Origin: CAXTTV01 sp964247295
GTDB taxonomy: Bacteria > Chloroflexota > Ktedonobacteria > Ktedonobacterales > Ktedonobacteraceae
Assembly: GCA_964247295.1 (NCBI GenBank)
Contig: CAXTTV010000038.1
Location: forward strand, 1 to 30,103
Direction of reading: 5' to 3'
DNA length: 30,103 nucleotides
Of this stretch, positions 1-9,208 are shown one piece after another. Position 1 is the stretch's first letter. Every line of letters starts with the position of its first letter. The notes beneath the pieces are model-generated. The model was given only the letters and a program-made list of their open reading frames with translations. It was not told the origin of the DNA and did not search any database. Position numbers and translations under genes: made by a program.

Positions 1-3000
1 GTATAGCCCAGCGTTTGCGTCCCTCCCTGGCGTCCACTGTTGTTAAAGAAAAGGGAGCGCTGAGCGATGATCCCACCGCCCTGCCCCTGAACGGTTAGAG
101 AGACAGCGTAGGGATTTACTCCATTATGGGGATAAGCTGCGGCCAGCGGTGCCAGCATATCCTTGATATTCAGCGTCTTAAAACTGTGGGCCGGAATCTG
201 ATATTGCTGTTGGGAAAGGTAGGTGTCAGCAAAGAAGGTAACGCGTGCGATCCTGCTGGAACCTGAGGGATTATAGAGTGTGAGCCTTTCATCGTAGTCG
301 TGGCCGGTATAGCCCTCGGCGAACGCATACATAGCGTGACCATCGGTATTCGGTTCACCGAGCATCTCAGCCATCCCTGAAATATTTCCCGGCTGATGAT
401 GAAAAAAAGTTTGACTCTGCGCAACAATTGGACGATCGGACGAGATCTCCGCAGACTGCGCCGTCGTTGTTTTGCATCGGCAGCCTTTCACTATCCCATT
501 GATATCGACAACCGTCCGGCCCCAGGCGATAATTGGCAGCTTGACCTGCTGACTCTGCCCATTACTGTAGCGCAGCGTCAGAGATGCTCCGGTGGCCTGA
601 CCCGAGAAGTTTGCCAGCACCAGATTCTGTTGTGTTCCCGCTTCCGTTGAGGTTTGTGGGAAAAGCCAGCGCTTACTTTGAGTGGTGGCCCCCAGGTAGG
701 TCGCGGCTCCGGTTGTGCTACCACCGGCACTGGGGATCTGCGCGGCCAGATACTGTGTTTTCTCGGCTACAATCGGTTGATCCGAGGCAATCTGGATTGA
801 GAATTGCCCACTCATGGGCGGCGTGAGGGTCACGCGTTTCAGCGCTCCAAGTACAATAGTCTGAGTTGAGCAACCGTTTCCACCATCAGGTCCGGATGGA
901 ATCTGGCGAGTGCAGATACTGGAATAATAAGAGATTGTGATTTGGGAGGTGCGTGAATTCGGATTGAGTAGTGAAATCTCTGTAGTAGCTTTGCGATTGC
1001 TCTGTTGAAGATTTTCAGCATTGGGAAAGTAATAGCGGGTCGCCGTTTTCGTTGTGCCAAAGGCGTCAGTCCCACTTTTGATCTCTTTATATTGAAAGTA
1101 GAGTGGTCGTTCCGCGATCAGGCCAGGTCCCTGGAGAACCTTCACGATCGTTGAAACCGCCTGGGGTGTTACCCATGTATCGGCATGCAATTGATCGTTT
1201 AGTCTGACCACCGTCCTCTGGTTTTTTGGTGCATTGATCCTCAAGATCTGTGGGGAGCGACCCGAGAACAGGCAGGTGATCTCCACCTGAGCATCCTCGG
1301 TCAGACTAGGATTATAGAACAGCAGGTTTTCCTGATAATCGCGACCAACTTTGCCCTCGGCAAAGTACCATTGCTTGCTACTTAAAGAGATACGACTATT
1401 GAAGTTCTGAGCCGAGAGTTGGATAATCTTACTGGTCAGGACCGAAGCGTTAAAGCTTCCGAGGCCGGTCGCGAGATCAAAGTTATCTCCCGCCGGATAC
1501 ATGCCATGGTTATAGCTATTATAATCGTTATTGCCCGTTGTCACATCGTGAAAGTTCGCGGCGTAAGTATCGGACTGCGAGGCGATCTGATAGAGCAGGG
1601 GTGTAACCAATCCGATTGTATTCAGGCCGTGGGCCAGCGCCGCCTGATTTGTCATCGCCATCCAGGCGGCCCAGATCGGGGTAGCCGCTGAGGTGCCGCC
1701 GATTGGAATCCAGGGACTTTTGGGAGAGCAGTAAGCATGGGTATCGGAGCAGTAGATCAGGTAGCCCTTATTGGGGTCTGCATGGAGCGAGACATCGGGC
1801 TCACCCCGGCAGATTCGGTCAGAGGGGTGGCAGTTGGTCTGTGCCTGTTTCTTCGCGAACCAGGACGGAGCCTGCCAGAGCGTACTGATACCCCCGCCCG
1901 AAGCTCCATCGGGACTATTATTCCAGACCTGCTCGTTTTGGTAATTGTTCGAGGAATTAATCTGAAGGCTGGTGCCCCCGACCGCGACAACATTTGGCTG
2001 TGAAGCGGGATCATCGGGAGCCAGACCCCGATATGCGTGGGTATCATAGGCACAGCCGGCGCTCCCAAGGTCACCGGAAGCCGAAAAGATCGCCTGTCCC
2101 TGGATGGTTGCATATTGAAAAAACTGGTTCTCTGCTTGCATATAGCTTTTATCTTGCTCTTTCTCGCAGAGCCCCCAGCTATTGCTCACCACCGCCGGCG
2201 CGTCATTAATAATCTGCGCCCACTCCTGAAGAGAATCCGCATCGGTATTCGCGGCCTCGTAGATCTTCAGATTTGCCAGTCGCGGAGCTGTGCTCAGCAC
2301 CATCTCAGCATCCAGCTCCACCTCTGTCATACCCGCGTCCGCATCCACTTTGTGGTTACCAGTTACAATCGTCTGAATGCTTGTAGGAGCCTGACCAAAG
2401 CACTGACTGTAGTGCTTAAGATCTCCCGAATTAAAGCTATCCAGCTCATAAAGAGCCACCGTCTGCCCCTCGCCATGATAGCCCTGGTTATAAAGCCCTT
2501 GAAGGTTATAGGCCTGGGCCACCTGATTTGGTAGTAGATAGCTGAGGCCCGGCTTAGGGCAGGATTGATCGTACTGCATCTGCGGCGTGACCATTTGATG
2601 AGGCTTTAGTAGGTGATGCTGCTGGCGCATCGCGTTGTTCAATCCGCTCAAGCCCAGGATCGTCGATCCCAGTGCCGTGGGGATGCTGGCCTGAGAGCTC
2701 GCCGCGAAATAGCGATGCCCATCGGGAGCGGCATAGTTCTGAATCTGGACATGAAAAGCTTTTTCCGCCTGCTGTACCGTTCCGCTAAAACCGATAAGCA
2801 GGTGATGATTATACGTATGAGTAACCGTGAAACCGGCACTCTTCAGATAATCCAGAGCCTGCGCGTACTCTTGAGGGTTAGCGCCAAAGGCCTGCTGAGC
2901 TTGATCTGGAGATAGGAACCGATGATAATTTGGCGAACCAGGCTTTACCACATCCTCCGCATACGTTTGCAAGAGATCCGAATGCTGCGGGCTAAGAGCC

Positions 3001-3239
3001 AGCGAAAGCGAGATCTGCTGCTGAACATTGGTCGCGCCCAGAACTTGGCTACGAGAGATCAACGGTGTCTGGCTGCCCAGCAGCGGGCGAAATGTCTGGA
3101 AGGAGGCCCTGGCCGCCGTAAAGCTTGTAAGAGAGGAATAGAGAAGTGGGAGGGAGCCTCCCAGAATCAGAATGAGCAGGGTCGGGAGGAGCAACTTTTT
3201 CAAGCGGTCTCCCGACTGGTTGCGAAAGAAACACAACAT
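1..3239 (-). CDS. Secreted S53 (sedolisin/kumamolisin-like) serine-carboxyl peptidase, 3' end cut by window
   Basis: The frame is open without a stop from the ATG at 3239 to base 1 (1079 codons seen, C-terminus missing). An AAAGG-type ribosome site lies just upstream; an in-frame ATG at 3260 is the alternative start. Order of parts: basic N-terminus and hydrophobic signal segment (about residues 12-40), pro-kumamolisin activation domain (about 50-200), S53 catalytic domain (about 220-570), then four repeats of about 115 residues. The family's catalytic residues are visible: Glu306 and Asp310 in TEVELD, oxyanion Asp390 in SGDLG, and Ser517 in GGTSAATP. A calcium-loop-like segment with DVTTGNND and ATGLGSFN follows. 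S53 enzymes are exported proenzymes that cut proteins at acid pH. The repeats (phenylalanines at 626, 738, 860, 973) look like an extracellular beta-rich stalk or binding module (DUF5719-like FAEG motif). The GH99-like gene lies 62 bases upstream on the same strand, so the two may be co-transcribed. Confidence 0.93.
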   Translation of the reverse strand, partial: MLCFFRNQSGDRLKKLLLPTLLILILGGSLPLLYSSLTSFTAARASFQTFRPLLGSQTPLISRSQVLGATNVQQQISLSLALSPQHSDLLQTYAEDVVKPGSPNYHRFLSPDQAQQAFGANPQEYAQALDYLKSAGFTVTHTYNHHLLIGFSGTVQQAEKAFHVQIQNYAAPDGHRYFAASSQASIPTALGSTILGLSGLNNAMRQQHHLLKPHQMVTPQMQYDQSCPKPGLSYLLPNQVAQAYNLQGLYNQGYHGEGQTVALYELDSFNSGDLKHYSQCFGQAPTSIQTIVTGNHKVDADAGMTEVELDAEMVLSTAPRLANLKIYEAANTDADSLQEWAQIINDAPAVVSNSWGLCEKEQDKSYMQAENQFFQYATIQGQAIFSASGDLGSAGCAYDTHAYRGLAPDDPASQPNVVAVGGTSLQINSSNNYQNEQVWNNSPDGASGGGISTLWQAPSWFAKKQAQTNCHPSDRICRGEPDVSLHADPNKGYLIYCSDTHAYCSPKSPWIPIGGTSAATPIWAAWMAMTNQAALAHGLNTIGLVTPLLYQIASQSDTYAANFHDVTTGNNDYNSYNHGMYPAGDNFDLATGLGSFNASVLTSKIIQLSAQNFNSRISLSSKQWYFAEGKVGRDYQENLLFYNPSLTEDAQVEITCLFSGRSPQILRINAPKNQRTVVRLNDQLHADTWVTPQAVSTIVKVLQGPGLIAERPLYFQYKEIKSGTDAFGTTKTATRYYFPNAENLQQSNRKATTEISLLNPNSRTSQITISYYSSICTRQIPSGPDGGNGCSTQTIVLGALKRVTLTPPMSGQFSIQIASDQPIVAEKTQYLAAQIPSAGGSTTGAATYLGATTQSKRWLFPQTSTEAGTQQNLVLANFSGQATGASLTLRYSNGQSQQVKLPIIAWGRTVVDINGIVKGCRCKTTTAQSAEISSDRPIVAQSQTFFHHQPGNISGMAEMLGEPNTDGHAMYAFAEGYTGHDYDERLTLYNPSGSSRIARVTFFADTYLSQQQYQIPAHSFKTLNIKDMLAPLAAAYPHNGVNPYAVSLTVQGQGGGIIAQRSLFFNNSGRQGGTQTLGY

Positions 3240-3262
3240 AAGAACAACCCTTTCTAACATCC

Positions 3263-3275
3263 CAACACAGTGTTG
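3263..3275. repeat. Short palindrome between the GH99-like and S53 genes
   Basis: CAACAC-A-GTGTTG is a perfect 6+6 palindrome around one base in the 62-base gap between the two minus-strand genes. A second small inverted repeat (CGAAA/TTTCG, 3282-3293) lies next to it. There is no T-run, so it is not a convincing terminator. It may be an operator for the peptidase gene or an mRNA processing hairpin. Confidence 0.4.
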
Positions 3276-3301
3276 TGCTTGCGAAAGTTTTCGTAAGTAT
3301 T

Positions 3302-4330
3302 CTATCCATGCCACTGGGTGGCAAATTTATGGGTCAGATCCAGATAAAAATGATGATAGTGAACGCTTGGCTCAATCTGCGCGCCCTCAAACCACTCATT
3401 ATACGACGTAATCGTAACCCAGTCTGGCTTGCTTGAGATCGCCGCCTGCCAACTCTGAGCATAAGTTTGACCGTGGTTACGAGGAACCACATAGCTATTG
3501 GTGCGACCGGGAACGCGGGTATCGTCATAGCCTGGAAGCACACCGGCGGCCCAGATCTTATGGGTATGGTGGGCGCGATTGTAAGCATCCACCTTCGCGC
3601 GGAACCCTTGATCTACCGCCGGCATAGTATGGTGGAGAATTCCCCAGTAGCCAGCGCTAAACAGATGGATACCGTCAAACACATCCAGCAGGGTGGTATC
3701 AACCGTCTCCGCCGACCAGAGCATCTGATGATTAGGATCAACCTTCTGGCGCAGCGAACGCCATTCATTGAGTGTGCGGCCCTGGCCGAGTGGGTCCCAG
3801 AAGAACAGCACCGGTTTCCCCTGCCAATGAAAGAAATGCGCATCCTTCGTGTAGTGATCCCGAACGTAGCGTAAATTATCCACCATTTTACTAAACGAAG
3901 AGAAAGCCGATGTATCCGTCTCAATATATAGAGACGAGGCGAAATGAACATGCTGTTTCTGCTCAAGCGGAACCGACTGCTTGAGAAGCACACCAAAGTG
4001 CTTATCGGTTGGAGTCCCCCGTCCCCACCAGGAGCTAATAAAGCCCGTGATCCCTGCCCCCGCCGCCTGACTGAGCTGGTGATCAATCGTCGCCTGGTCG
4101 CCCGATCGGTACTTTTGTTCAGGAAGATCCGACATATGTGCGGCATTCCAATCCGAGGGATTGTACCAGGAATAGTAAAAGGCCAGTACCGGTCGATTGG
4201 GATTGAACCTGGAAGCCTGAGCCTCTTGTGCCAGCGCGGCTTGAGGCGCGAGCCAGCCAGATAGAAGTGTTGCGCAGAGCCACAAAGCCATCATCCCAAA
4301 AGCGGTAAAAGAGATAGACCGTCTAAACAT
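3302..4330 (-). CDS. Secreted glycoside hydrolase family 99-like protein (endo-alpha-mannosidase type)
   Basis: 342 residues from the ATG at 4330, chosen because GGAG (4340-4343) lies about 9 bases upstream and a signal peptide begins exactly there (hydrophobic 7-30, cleavage likely after an A-x-A near 34). The open frame runs on to an ATG at 4576, but that extension is basic, low in sense and would bury the signal peptide. The mature part starts PVLAFYYSWYNPSDW, a GH99/GH71-like first strand. Near the C-terminus SYNEWFEGAQIEPS matches the conserved GH99 segment, with Glu312 and Glu315 at the positions of the two catalytic carboxylates (Glu333/Glu336 in Bacteroides GH99). The family cleaves internal alpha-mannosidic bonds; the exact substrate here cannot be read from sequence. 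It is upstream of and co-directional with the S53 peptidase, which suggests secreted degradation of glycoprotein or mannan material. Confidence 0.87.
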   Translation of the reverse strand: MFRRSISFTAFGMMALWLCATLLSGWLAPQAALAQEAQASRFNPNRPVLAFYYSWYNPSDWNAAHMSDLPEQKYRSGDQATIDHQLSQAAGAGITGFISSWWGRGTPTDKHFGVLLKQSVPLEQKQHVHFASSLYIETDTSAFSSFSKMVDNLRYVRDHYTKDAHFFHWQGKPVLFFWDPLGQGRTLNEWRSLRQKVDPNHQMLWSAETVDTTLLDVFDGIHLFSAGYWGILHHTMPAVDQGFRAKVDAYNRAHHTHKIWAAGVLPGYDDTRVPGRTNSYVVPRNHGQTYAQSWQAAISSKPDWVTITSYNEWFEGAQIEPSVHYHHFYLDLTHKFATQWHG

Positions 4331-4756
4331 AGAAGTGTTCTCCAGATAGAGCGTAAGAAACTGGTAAAAGCAGATAGGTAAAGTGGTAGCATGGCCCGAT
4401 CGCCCTCTTCTCGTGAAGTGAGGGGACAGGAAGGGAGCAGCCATGCTGATAGAGGATGAGAACAGTGCACCAAATACCCTCCGCTTCTCTTCCTGAAGGT
4501 GGGGATGCCGTCGCCCGAAAAGCAGGGATACCAGGGGCAGCATCCCCCTCTTCTCCTCGCGTCGAAATTGGGACATATCAGCATATACCGCACCATTTCA
4601 TGATAGTGATCGGCGTGAACACATAGAAATAAATAGGAGAATAGTCCCGTAGAAAATCAGCAAAATAGAGCAGAAAATATGTCTTGTAAAAGAGGCTACC
4701 ATAGCTCGTGATACAGGTCAAAGAGGAGCGTTATAGTAACTTGGAGATGGTGAAAA
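4331..4756. other. Intergenic leader between divergent genes, with inverted and direct repeats
   Basis: This 426-base gap must hold the promoters of the GH99-like gene (minus) and the ECF sigma gene (plus). Its GH99-proximal half is GC-rich and structured. AGCATGGC (4388-4395) pairs with GCCATGCT (4440-4447) and encloses CCCTC/GAGGG. GGGGATGC (4501-4508) pairs with GCATCCCC (4540-4547). A near-identical 14-base direct repeat, ATC[G/C]CCCTCTTCTC, occurs at 4399-4412 and 4542-4555. The sigma-proximal half (about 4600-4756) is AT-rich with no clear SigA -35/-10 pair; an ECF-type autoregulated promoter is possible. No known riboswitch could be recognised. Confidence 0.5.
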
Positions 4757-5476
4757 ATGGTCGCGCGTGTAACTATTGCACGTACTGGTCTGTTCTCTTC
4801 CCAATATGATCCTGATATACTGCTTGTACAGCAGGAAGATCGAGATACGGAGAAGGTGCATGTCAGTATGAATTCAAAGAAAATCTCTGGAACTCAGGGG
4901 CCGTCCATGGATTCGGGCGAGGTCTCATTGAGTGCGCTCTACGAACGATTTCGTAAGCCCATTCATTCATATGTGTACAGATTATTAAATAGTCAAGAAG
5001 ACGCGGATGACGTAACCCAGGAAGTATTTATGCGGGCCTGTGTCTCCTGGGATGGATTAATGGACCGGGAGAACCTCTCGGCCTGGCTATACCGGATCGC
5101 CACAAATTTATGTGTAGACCATCTGAGGAGGCGCAAAAGAATCTCCTGGTGGTCGTTAACGCGCCGTAACAATAATCCGGAGAGAGGGGATGATCGCGTA
5201 GAGGAGGAAGCTTCATATTTGCCACAAAACGACGGAGGCATTCCAGAGATTGCCGAGAGAGAGCATATCCGTCAGGCCCTGGCAAACATGCAAGAAGAAT
5301 ACGCCGTCGTCCTGACTTTAAGTGCAGCCCAGGGACTACCCTATCAGGAAGTCGCAAACATCATTGGTATCTCGCCTAACGCTGCGGCCACCAGAATCTC
5401 GCGGGCCAAGCGTATGTTTATAGAACAATATCAACGTTTAACACAACAGGGAGTCGGAAAGCGGAAAGTAAGATGA
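4757..5476 (+). CDS. ECF-type RNA polymerase sigma factor
   Basis: 239 residues. The ATG at 4757 has GGAG at 4743-4746; an internal ATG at 4868 (residue 38) is a possible later start, and the first 50 residues are not part of the fold. Sigma region 2 spans about 58-128, with the DADDVTQEVFMRA helix and the WLYRIATNLCVDHLRRRKR segment that contacts the -10 element. A charged linker (130-175) follows, and region 4 with its helix-turn-helix (YQEVANIIGISPNAAATRISRAKR) is at about 183-232. The stop codon overlaps the start of the next gene (ATGA, 5473-5476), so sigma and anti-sigma are translationally coupled, as usual for ECF pairs. It directs RNA polymerase to a small regulon. The divergent secreted hydrolase genes are the closest candidate targets, but this is inference from position. 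Confidence 0.95.
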   Translation: MVARVTIARTGLFSSQYDPDILLVQQEDRDTEKVHVSMNSKKISGTQGPSMDSGEVSLSALYERFRKPIHSYVYRLLNSQEDADDVTQEVFMRACVSWDGLMDRENLSAWLYRIATNLCVDHLRRRKRISWWSLTRRNNNPERGDDRVEEEASYLPQNDGGIPEIAEREHIRQALANMQEEYAVVLTLSAAQGLPYQEVANIIGISPNAAATRISRAKRMFIEQYQRLTQQGVGKRKVR

Positions 5477-6438
5477 GTAACTTTGATAGAACCAACCAGC
5501 CTCCCCTGTCGCGAGAAATCAGCTCCGAGGCCTGCAACGTCGCTCAGCCCTACCTGGGTATCATCGATGATCTCCCGATCGAGCAGGCCCGAAAAGTTAT
5601 GGTGCATGTTAAGCAGTGTCCACGTTGTGCCACCGAATTAGAGCGGCTGCGGCGAGCAACCCAGTTTGTTGCCAGCCTACCTATAACCGAGCCTTCCGCC
5701 AACGTAGACAAAGCGATCCGTGCCGCCATTGCCGCTCATGAAGCTGGACGCAGCAATATTCGCGACTTCCGTACAGCTTCAAGTAGGCGGAAAAGCAAGC
5801 GAAAGCCGGTTGTTATCGCCTCCTCGCTCGTAGCCGTCGCAGCAGCCGTAGCGATCGCACTCTTTACCTTTCATAATCCATTCATGCCCGCGCAAACAGC
5901 CTTCGCGCTACCGGGCAGTGTGAACTGGGATGGCTACGTTCTGCATTACACAGTTCCCCGGCAGAGCGCGAACGGCCAGTACAATGTGGAATGCTATCAG
6001 GATCTTGGCAAGAACCAGTTGCACGCCGAGGCAAAAGGTCCTAATGGCTCCGACGTTGTGATCGTTGGCAACGATCAGAAGATGGTTGCTCTCGATAAAA
6101 GCAATCAGACGGTCCAATTGAATGCCGATGGTTGGAAAGCCTGTGAGTCTGCCTTTAATCTCAACGATCTGCGTCAGGGGTTGCAGTCCAGCGACATGAA
6201 ATATGCTGGCAAAAGTACCTTCAAAAACCAGGAAGTTTATCAAGTTAAAGACAAAAATGGCAACGTGTTGTTATTAGATGCACAGTACCGGCCAGTCAAT
6301 GTTTTGCAGGGTGGGAATGCCAGCCCGATCTACGCAACCAGTGAACTTATGCAAGCGAAAGACCTGCCTGAAAGCACATGGGATACAAACGTTCCCACTG
6401 GCTTTAAAGTAGGCAAAATTGACGGCATCCCGGAGTAA
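5473..6438 (+). CDS. Membrane anti-sigma factor with zinc-finger (ZAS/zf-HC2-like) domain
   Basis: 321 residues, starting inside the sigma gene's stop codon. The cytoplasmic N-terminus has an H-x3-C-x2-C zinc motif (His45, Cys49, Cys52), the signature of ZAS anti-sigma domains that hold an ECF sigma factor inactive. After a basic stretch (RRKSKRK, 105-111) there is one membrane span at about 112-133. The remaining about 185 residues are outside the cell and end without a recognisable enzyme domain; they resemble LolA/MucB-like sensor folds in general character, but I cannot show that. The likely role is to keep the sigma factor off until an envelope or external signal is sensed. It is the last gene of the unit, with a terminator about 75 bases downstream. 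Confidence 0.9.
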   Translation: MSNFDRTNQPPLSREISSEACNVAQPYLGIIDDLPIEQARKVMVHVKQCPRCATELERLRRATQFVASLPITEPSANVDKAIRAAIAAHEAGRSNIRDFRTASSRRKSKRKPVVIASSLVAVAAAVAIALFTFHNPFMPAQTAFALPGSVNWDGYVLHYTVPRQSANGQYNVECYQDLGKNQLHAEAKGPNGSDVVIVGNDQKMVALDKSNQTVQLNADGWKACESAFNLNDLRQGLQSSDMKYAGKSTFKNQEVYQVKDKNGNVLLLDAQYRPVNVLQGGNASPIYATSELMQAKDLPESTWDTNVPTGFKVGKIDGIPE

Positions 6439-6513
6439 AGCAAGGTGGGGGGAAGATAGAAGGGCATTTATAACAACCTTGAGTAGACAACCAAAATCTA
6501 ATTATATATAAAG

Positions 6514-6560
6514 GATCTCATACCTGAACCATATAAAGGGTATGAGATCTCTTTTTTATT
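6514..6560 (+). terminator. Intrinsic terminator of the sigma/anti-sigma unit
   Basis: A perfect 11-bp stem (GATCTCATACC at 6514-6524 with GGTATGAGATC at 6539-6549), a 14-base loop and then TCTTTTTTATT. It lies 76 bases after the anti-sigma stop and closes that operon. The rest of 6439-6657 is AT-rich and holds no gene that I can support. Confidence 0.9.
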
Positions 6561-6657
6561 TGAAAATGCTAGATCATATTTCAAGGTAAAGAGGTCTATA
6601 TCCGCTTTGTCCTGATAGGACCAAAAATCATTTTTTGCAAAAATCCCCGTAAATCTC

Positions 6658-9183
6658 TTGATTTTTAGGTATTCTTTAACCCCATTACCACAGAAACGGC
6701 AGGGCTTGCCAGCGAAAGAGCTCGCGCCGACCCCCACAGCTCAGGCGAAGGTCACTGCCTCTCCGCTCGCGAAAGCCATGGCTGGAGGAACGGCCAACGT
6801 CACCGCCTCGCCTCCAGCTCAAGCAACTGTGCCAGCGCAAGCGCCGATACAGACGAGAACGCCACACAATGCGCAGGCCCAGGCGGCTTCTGGCAGTACG
6901 GTGACCTTTAGCACGCAGACTCCTCAGGCCAGTTGGGGAACCCCGACCGACTCGCAGGTGGGCCTGAACTCAGGGGTCTGAGCTACAGCTATCCAATCTC
7001 GGTCCCGCCCGGTCCCAATGGGTTCGCGCCTCACGTGGGCCTTTCGTACTCCAGCGGCTCCGTCAACGAGACGCACAACCTTCAGGCTACCGCTCCCTGG
7101 GTTGGGCAGGGCTGGAATCTCTCGATGGGCTCGATTAGCTGGTCACAGGAAAATGTCCTTGCCGGTCAGGGTCAGACCCATCTGGAAAATATCTGGAATA
7201 TCAATGATCCCAGCGGGATCAGCGGCCAGTTGATTCCCCCCGATCTCAGAACTTCAACGGTTAAAGACTATAATCCCGATGTGAAATCTATTCCGGGTGA
7301 CTATTTCTGGCGTAGCGCGCCAGAAAGCCATGCTAAGATCCAGGAAGTCAAATTCAACGATGGTGATGCTCCCTGCTGGCATGTCTGGCTTCCCAGTGGA
7401 AATTATGAGGAGTTTGGGTGTAGTGGTGACTCTCGTCAAGGTGTTGCCACCGCAACAGGCACGAATAACTATCGTTGGGATCTGAACCTGATGGTGGATC
7501 GTTACGGCAATCAGATCCGCTACCGCTACAAACAGAATGGGTCTCCCGCCGGCGTTCGGGATGCCGTGCTTTCCACTATTGAGTATGATGATCCAGGGTG
7601 CCATCAATCCCAGCCGCATGGAGCGACCGCAGCCTGCGGCACCTGGAATCCGAAGGTGAAAGTTGTTTTCAATTCCAATACCAAAGCTGATCGCCTGACT
7701 GGCGGGAATTGCCAGGGCTGGAACAATACTAATTTGCGTTGCGATGATCCGGAAGATCTCTCCAAAGACAATAATGGAGTTGCAGCTCCCAAAGCCATGG
7801 GCACCTATGTGCTCAATGGGGTGCAGGTGTTTGTGGAAGGCAAGCTGCTCTCAAACAACAACTTTTCGTATGATCAGGGGCACCCCAAAACCATTAAAGA
7901 GCCTTTGAGTGGGACCCAGGAGAGTGTCAGTGGGTTCCTGGATCTTACCAAGATCGAGCGCCTGGGAGATAAGGGACATGCAGCCGGCTCTCCGGTGGTT
8001 TCTCTGGCCTACAAAACCTATGGGCAGCACTACGTGGACGAGGCTTATCCAGCCAGTCCAACGAATAACTGCTTCGCTGACTGGAATCCGCGTAATGCGA
8101 ACGGGGATTGTTTTCTGTGGTGGCAGACCTACAATACGCATTATCTGACCACGATCGATAATGGGCGGGGCTGGCACGAGAACATCACCTGGGAAGAGGC
8201 CCACAGCAATACTCATGGGGTGAATGATGGCTTGGCCGTGAATGATCCCTTTTCCTGTAATGGGCATCCTCAGGCGACCAACAAGTGCAGTCAGGCCGAT
8301 GATGAAGCCTGGAGCCGGGTGGTGGTTCGCCAGCGGGAGTCGGTGACGAATGGGGTCACCTCCACCTGGAAATACAACTATTATATTCATCAAAACTGGC
8401 CGGCGAAGCCCTGTACTGACTGCTCTCAGGGTTACACCTGGGCCAATATCAATGATGCCGACTACGCGGATTTCTATAATGCGATCTTCACGAGCTTCGC
8501 TCAGGCGCAGGTGATTCAGCCGGACAACTCCTCGCAGACCCATTACTTCTTACTCTTCACCGGGCTGGGGTCTGGCCCAAAGCTCGATCAAATGTGATCA
8601 TCCGGCGAACCTGGGTGGGTGCCCGGTTGCACCCTACTGGAACCCTGATCCGGGAGCCGCCGGGCGAGATCAGAAGGAACTGGACTACAGAGCGAATGGG
8701 AAACTTTTGAGCGCCCATGAGTGGGGCTATGAGATGAACTGCCCGCCGGGTGGAACCGGTCATAGTGCCAACTCAGAGGGAGACGGCCATGATCCCGGAA
8801 ACCACTACCTGATCAGCCAGCTTGACCAGAACAATCCGGTGGTGGTCTGTGATCCTCGAGTGAGCTACGAAGACACCTACCAGATCGATGGGAGCACCTC
8901 CGACACCATCTACTTCGATGGCTACACCGAGACCGTCATCACGGGGACCAGCTACTCGACCACTAAGTATTACACCAGTGGTGGGTCGCGGATCGCCATG
9001 AGCAAAGATGGGGTCCTGGGCTATCTGGTGCCGGATCTGTTAGGAAGCGCGAGCCTGGATAGAAAGGGATGCTTGAGTATTCTATGGACATGGATCACTC
9101 TCCTTTTTCTAGCCTCTTGTCCATTTATACATAAATGTGAAAATGATAAGGTAGTGAATAATAATGAGTCGGAGAGGGAGTAG
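6658..9183 (+). pseudogene. Degenerate RHS/SpvB-like secreted surface protein gene (two frameshifts, both ends truncated)
   Basis: Three consecutive open pieces read as one protein. Piece 1 (6658 to a TGA at 6979-6981) is an Ala/Pro/Thr-rich linker ending WGTPTDSQVGLNSG. Piece 2 (to 8597) continues GLSYSYPISVPPGPNG, the start of the RHS-protein N-terminal beta domain. Adding one G to the run at 6973-6976 joins them exactly as NSGGLSYSY. A second shift near 8560-8580 moves the reading to a frame that carries on as SSIKCDHPANLGG and joins piece 3 (through 8707 to 9183). The end reads SRIAMSKDGVLGYLVPDLLGSASL, the usual RHS core, then turns abruptly into unrelated AT-rich sequence and stops, so the YD-repeat core and C-terminal tip are lost. 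Upstream, an in-frame stop at 6616 and the absence of any signal peptide or ribosome site show that the 5' end is gone too. Such proteins are normally very large, exported and involved in surface interaction or contact toxicity. Confidence 0.82.
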
Positions 9184-9208
9184 AAGACGGTTTTGTTTCT
9201 TTAGCTAA

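Noticed and set aside
1757..2113. Plus- and minus-strand small open frames inside 1-3239
   Set aside because: They are out-of-frame shadows of the S53 peptidase, which has a continuous frame with all catalytic motifs.
4331..4576. N-terminal extension of the GH99-like protein to an ATG at 4576
   Set aside because: The extension is arginine-rich and unlike any domain, would place the clear signal peptide inside the protein, and lacks a better ribosome site than the GGAG in front of 4330. The stretch is better explained as a structured leader.
6498..6737. 79-codon minus-strand frame over the terminator
   Set aside because: It reads through the sigma-operon terminator and into the RHS remnant, with no ribosome site or recognisable domain.
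7851..8543. 230-codon minus-strand open frame
   Set aside because: Composition is that of an antisense shadow of the RHS-like sequence. It shows no domain and no ribosome site, and the plus strand has recognisable RHS protein motifs.
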